Part shown: in pieces, positions 13,427-16,377 of the stretch
How positions within the stretch are numbered: the stretch's first letter is position 1
Layout of the letters: each line of letters begins with the position of its first letter
DNA from: JBBDSJ01 sp040905025
GTDB taxonomy: Bacteria > Pseudomonadota > Gammaproteobacteria > Methylohalomonadales > Methylohalomonadaceae
Length of the DNA: 16,377 nucleotides
Assembly (NCBI GenBank): GCA_040905025.1
Contig: JBBDSJ010000132.1
Coordinates: 1 to 16,377 of the forward strand
Direction of reading: 5' to 3'
Program-made: the position numbers and the translations under genes
The notes under the pieces: generated by a model
Seen by the model: only the letters and a program-made list of their open reading frames with translations
Database searches by the model: none
What the model was told of the DNA's origin: nothing

Positions 13427-14611
13427 TTAGAGACCACCTATAGAATTATCAATTTTATCAATAATACTACTCACACTATAGTCTGCATAACGTTTGGCGA
13501 AGCGTTGTGCACTTAGCTTATGTTCAGATGCGGAAAGCATTTTTTCCATAACACTGCTGATTTTGTCCGGCTCAAAGCTCTTATCTATGATCTCACCTGC
13601 ACCTATGGATTGCAGGTTGCATGATGTTATCCACTGCTCTATTACACGCGGGATCGTAAGAAGCGGAACTCCGGCCATAAGACTCTGTGCTGCCAATCCA
13701 TGGCCGGCGTGGCTGATAACCAAATCGCATTCAGGCAGCAAGCGGGTGAGATCTACAGGTTGATTAGCTAACTGTATGTTTTGATACCGGTTAGCTATCT
13801 CGGGTAAACCCTGGAGTCCAGGGCATGATATAATTGCTTCCGCAGACATGGCCTCCAGACTCTGCATGATCGGCCGGGACATGGCACTGTCCGCGTGCAG
13901 ATAAGCCAATACTTTATACTTGGCATTACCGCTCCATTCCATGCGTTGTGTAGTCCCCAATCCAAATATTGCCCCATGGTATTCAGATTGACCGCGATCC
14001 GGGTAATGATCGAGCTCAGGGAAAGTAAGCAGGCAGGTTTCCGAAGCACTGAAGATGTCTGTCAGACTGCTAACAGGCTGGCAACCCAGGCTTACCAGAG
14101 CAGCATTAACACTTTTAGTAATCCTGTCTTCAAGCTGTAGCAGATGATGACTTCGTTTCCCGGGTACACGAATATACGGCGGGAATGGTGTTTGTTTTGG
14201 GGGTATAGCAAAACCATTTCCCAGCTTTACTGCGGGAATTTCCAGACTCCTGGCAGCAAGTAGTGCTGTCGGACTGCTTTCGGCTACGATCAAGTCGGGG
14301 CGCAGAGCCGTGAACAGGCTTCGCCATCCTCGTAGTAGTGCAGATATTCCTGTTGTGGATAAGTAACCTGCCTGCGCAAGAATCTCTGCATAGCTTATCG
14401 AATTTTCCGGCAAGCCGATGATCTTTGCTGACCATCGCGGTGCCTGAAAGATATCAATATCTTGCGGCATGTATTCTGGTATATCCGCCAGATCCGGCAC
14501 CGTAAGTGAAACCTTACTGCCTTGGGCAATTAATCGTTCGGCCAAAGGAAACAACATGCTTATATGACCCAGATTGCCACCGAGTTCCCACGTAAATAGT
14601 ACCTTTTTCAT
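13427..14611 (-). CDS. GT-B fold glycosyltransferase, UGT/MGT (GT1/GT28-like) type
   Basis: A 394-residue cytoplasmic or membrane-associated glycosyltransferase. The N-terminal half has the acceptor-side signature TWELGGNLGHISMLFPLAE (8-26), with His16 in the position of the catalytic base of GT1 enzymes. The C-terminal half carries the nucleotide-sugar binding motif CDLVISHAGHGLAAQSLMAG (295-314), followed by VPLLTIPRVIEQ, with an EQ pair where the family usually has DQ or EQ, and by SIGAG. There is no signal peptide or clear transmembrane segment. The start has GGGAGAGG a few bases upstream. It lies 117 bases after the HlyD adaptor gene in the same direction; the gap contains no clear terminator, so co-transcription is likely. 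Donor and acceptor are unknown. Glycosylation of a lipid, a surface polymer or the secreted RTX protein itself are all conceivable, none of them shown by the sequence. Length fits the family. Confidence 0.85.
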   Translation of the reverse strand: MKKVLFTWELGGNLGHISMLFPLAERLIAQGSKVSLTVPDLADIPEYMPQDIDIFQAPRWSAKIIGLPENSISYAEILAQAGYLSTTGISALLRGWRSLFTALRPDLIVAESSPTALLAARSLEIPAVKLGNGFAIPPKQTPFPPYIRVPGKRSHHLLQLEDRITKSVNAALVSLGCQPVSSLTDIFSASETCLLTFPELDHYPDRGQSEYHGAIFGLGTTQRMEWSGNAKYKVLAYLHADSAMSRPIMQSLEAMSAEAIISCPGLQGLPEIANRYQNIQLANQPVDLTRLLPECDLVISHAGHGLAAQSLMAGVPLLTIPRVIEQWITSCNLQSIGAGEIIDKSFEPDKISSVMEKMLSASEHKLSAQRFAKRYADYSVSSIIDKIDNSIGGL

Positions 14612-14728
14612 TTGCCTCTCCCTGGCCTATTGCTTACCTAGAAAAGCCACAGCTTTGTATTTAGCCATAATATGCATTTATCTCCCTGTATGCTGCTATA
14701 TCAAGAATTGATCTGCCCGTTTAAATAA

Positions 14729-16096
14729 TCATCGCTCGGTCAGGCTCTCGTCCTTGTAGCGCAGCAATGGGCTCATCAGGTATTCGATCAGCCGCCGTTT
14801 GCCGATATTGAGTTCAACTGTGACGGCCATGCCGGGTGAGAGCTGCACTTCCCGGCCTTCAACCTGCATACTGGCTTTGGCTGGACGGATCTTGGCGGCA
14901 TAAATCAGGCCGCGCTGTTCGTCGGCAATTGCGTCATCCGAGATATTAATCACTTCGCCGTCTATCGTGCCGTATTTGGTGAACTGGAAGGTTTCTACCT
15001 TGATCTCGGCTGGCTGACCAATGCTGATAAAACCGATGTCCTTGTTTTCTATCCAGGCTTCGACCTCGATGGGGTCATCTTCTGGCACGATGGTCAGCAG
15101 TTCCTGCGCTGGCGTTACGACACCGCCGACGGTATGTACAGCCAGTTGATCAATACTGCCGGAAACAGGTGCACGCAGTTGTTGCAAGCTGAAACGTTGT
15201 GTCGCCTTGACGATTTCCTGATTCAGGGTTTCTATCTGCTTTTCAATCTCACTGAGTTCGGCGATTTGTTGCTGTTCAAATTCAGCGCGATAAGCACTGC
15301 GGCGCTCTTGTATCGCCGCAATAGCGGCCAGCCTGTTAACACGATTACTCATTTGAATATCGCGTTCCCTGGCCTGGGTCACGCGGACTTCTTCAACCTC
15401 CAGCCATTGCACCCGTGGCGCCATGCTGCTTTGGGTCAAGGTCTTTAATGCCTCGGCGCGTTCTGTTACCAGCGGCAAGGTGCCGTCGATCTGTTCGATG
15501 CGTTGCTCAATGGATTTGAGCTCGGCACGCTGTTGTTCTTCATCCCGATCCAGCGCGGCCGTCTGGCTGCGATATTGTTGCCATTGCGCCCACAGGCGTT
15601 GTTGCTGGCGCTGGATTTGTGCGGGAGACAGTTTATCTGGCAGTTCAACCAGAACGGCCTGAATAGAATTTTTTGCTGGATTTGCCGGTTTATCTGAGTG
15701 GCCCTCATCGAGCATGCTGAGTAATGTGAGAATCCGGCTGCGGTCGAGTTGCAGTGCCGCGCGCTGTTGTTCCAGGCTGCTCCGATCCGCGCCGGTGGCC
15801 GTGCTGTCCAGTTCAATGAGTAATTCACCGGCTTCAACATGCTGGCCTTGCTGTACACGAATGCTGCGTACGACACCGGTCTCCAGTGGCTGAATGACTT
15901 TCACACGACTGCCGGGGATCAGTTTGCCCTGCCCGACGGCGACAACATCAACCTGACCGATACACGCCCAGGCCACGGCGATACTAAAGAACAGCATGAT
16001 AGCCCAGAGGATCCAGCGGCTAATCGGCAACGGCGGCGTTTCCTGTACTTCGAGTACAGCAGGGAGAAACTCGTAGCGGCTGTCAATTTTATCCAT
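14729..16096 (-). CDS. HlyD-family type I secretion periplasmic adaptor
   Basis: A 455-residue inner-membrane-anchored adaptor that bridges an ABC exporter and a TolC-like channel. A cytoplasmic tail of about 26 residues precedes one transmembrane helix (about 27-47, WILWAIMLFFSIAVAWACIG). The first half of the lipoyl/barrel-sandwich domain (VVRSIRVQQGQHVEAGELLI, about 75-94) is followed by a long Gln/Glu/Arg-rich coiled-coil hairpin (about 103-300). The second lipoyl half is QLRAPVSGSIDQLAVHTVGG (306-325). A beta-barrel region and the terminal RRLIEYLMSPLLRYKDESL stretch are typical of HlyD proteins of protein exporters. The ATG follows directly after a TGA triplet, with a poor ribosome binding site (GGATATTT). 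No ABC transporter or TolC gene is present within the window, and the 280 bases upstream are repeats, so the partner genes lie further away. The RTX lipase is the evident substrate candidate. Confidence 0.93.
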   Translation of the reverse strand: MDKIDSRYEFLPAVLEVQETPPLPISRWILWAIMLFFSIAVAWACIGQVDVVAVGQGKLIPGSRVKVIQPLETGVVRSIRVQQGQHVEAGELLIELDSTATGADRSSLEQQRAALQLDRSRILTLLSMLDEGHSDKPANPAKNSIQAVLVELPDKLSPAQIQRQQQRLWAQWQQYRSQTAALDRDEEQQRAELKSIEQRIEQIDGTLPLVTERAEALKTLTQSSMAPRVQWLEVEEVRVTQARERDIQMSNRVNRLAAIAAIQERRSAYRAEFEQQQIAELSEIEKQIETLNQEIVKATQRFSLQQLRAPVSGSIDQLAVHTVGGVVTPAQELLTIVPEDDPIEVEAWIENKDIGFISIGQPAEIKVETFQFTKYGTIDGEVINISDDAIADEQRGLIYAAKIRPAKASMQVEGREVQLSPGMAVTVELNIGKRRLIEYLMSPLLRYKDESLTER

Positions 16097-16163
16097 TCAA
16101 CAAATATCCAATGCTACCCGGTTGCGGCAAGATCTCTTCACTTCGCACCGCCATACGGTGCTA

Positions 16164-16190
16164 GCAGAAAATTGCTCCTGCATTTTCTGC
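16164..16190. repeat. Perfect 9-bp inverted repeat
   Basis: GCAGAAAAT (16164-16172) and ATTTTCTGC (16182-16190) form a perfect 9-bp stem with a nine-base loop. It lies about 70 bases upstream of the HlyD start. It may be part of a larger degenerate palindromic repeat spanning about 16125-16230. Confidence 0.7.
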
Positions 16191-16270
16191 ACTTCCGCCA
16201 TCCATGGCGGTCGCGCATCGAGATGACAGTCTTGCTCTACACTGTGTTCGTTCGGCTGACAGCAAAATGT

Positions 16271-16337
16271 CATTGCGAACGTAGTGAAGCAATCTCGCTG
16301 CAGATTGCCACGTCGTGCTGAAGCGCTCCTCGCAATG
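16271..16337. repeat. 67-bp MITE-like/REP-like palindromic element
   Basis: The outer arms CATTGCGA (16271-16278) and TCGCAATG (16330-16337) are exact inverted repeats. The inner arms GCAATCT (16289-16295) and AGATTGC (16302-16308) form a second exact hairpin with a six-base loop. The sequence type, CATTGCGA...GAAGCAATCT...AGATTGCCACG...TCGCAATG, is a familiar dispersed intergenic repeat of many bacterial genomes. It is of a different family from the repeats at 200-465. Confidence 0.75.
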
Positions 16338-16377
16338 AACTGTGCTTGTAGTCAAGCATATTCTGGTGAGAAGGGCT

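Larger units (their letters stand above)
16097..16377. other. Non-coding repeat-rich region upstream of hlyD-like gene
   Basis: I see no gene. The region contains a perfect 9-bp hairpin (16164-16190), a small CACCG/CGGTG hairpin (16146-16160), a GATCTC...GAGATGACAG arrangement resembling diverged copies of the TCGGGATGACA repeat family, and a compact palindromic element at 16271-16337. An open minus-strand frame across 16161-16355 follows the repeats and has no family resemblance. No confident promoter for the adaptor gene could be picked. Confidence 0.6.

Noticed and set aside
16161..16355. Minus-strand open frame of 64 codons upstream of the HlyD-type gene.
   Set aside because: It spans the 67-bp palindromic element and another hairpin and starts at a TTG without a ribosome binding site. 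Repeat DNA explains it.

Overview
The window reads as a gammaproteobacterial-type chromosome, or a close relative of one. The evidence is a trpF start, a HlyD-type secretion adaptor, a giant RTX protein, a REP-associated tyrosine transposase and dense short palindromic intergenic repeats. No rRNA, tRNA or other taxonomic marker is present, so the genus cannot be named. All genes that can be supported lie on the minus strand, so transcription runs from high to low coordinates.

Layout in the order of transcription: (1) 16097-16377 is non-coding and filled with palindromic repeats. (2) 14729-16096 encodes a HlyD-family type I secretion periplasmic adaptor. (3) 13427-14611 encodes a GT-B glycosyltransferase of the UGT/MGT type. 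(4) About 12240-13372 is a mobile-DNA patch: a truncated start of a probable IS30-like transposase cut by a REP-associated tyrosine (HUH) transposase unit with inverted flanks, with a relic of RTX-like coding sequence beyond it. (5) A possible 40-codon ORF (11934-12056) overlaps by ATGA the start of a 184-residue two-helix membrane protein (11383-11937). (6) 16 bases further on starts a 3620-residue secreted protein (504-11366) that fills two thirds of the window. (7) 80-503 is a non-coding stretch with at least seven half-sites of a dispersed palindromic repeat and one strong stem-loop. (8) The first 26 codons of trpF (phosphoribosylanthranilate isomerase) run off the left edge.

The giant protein is an N-terminal class 3-type lipase (GHSLG nucleophile elbow at residues 145-149) followed by a large modular stalk. 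The stalk has several RTX calcium-binding nonapeptide blocks, one with 47 near-continuous units, six dystroglycan-type cadherin-like (He_PIG) domains, a set of seven FG-GAP repeats that should close as an integrin-alpha-like beta-propeller, and a C-terminal RTX block with a type I secretion tail. It has no N-terminal signal peptide. The adaptor in the same gene array is its likely exporter component. The partner ABC transporter and outer-membrane channel are not in the window. The glycosyltransferase between the adaptor and the lipase may act on a cell-surface product, and the membrane protein directly upstream of the lipase may be an accessory or protective partner. Both roles are inferred from position only.
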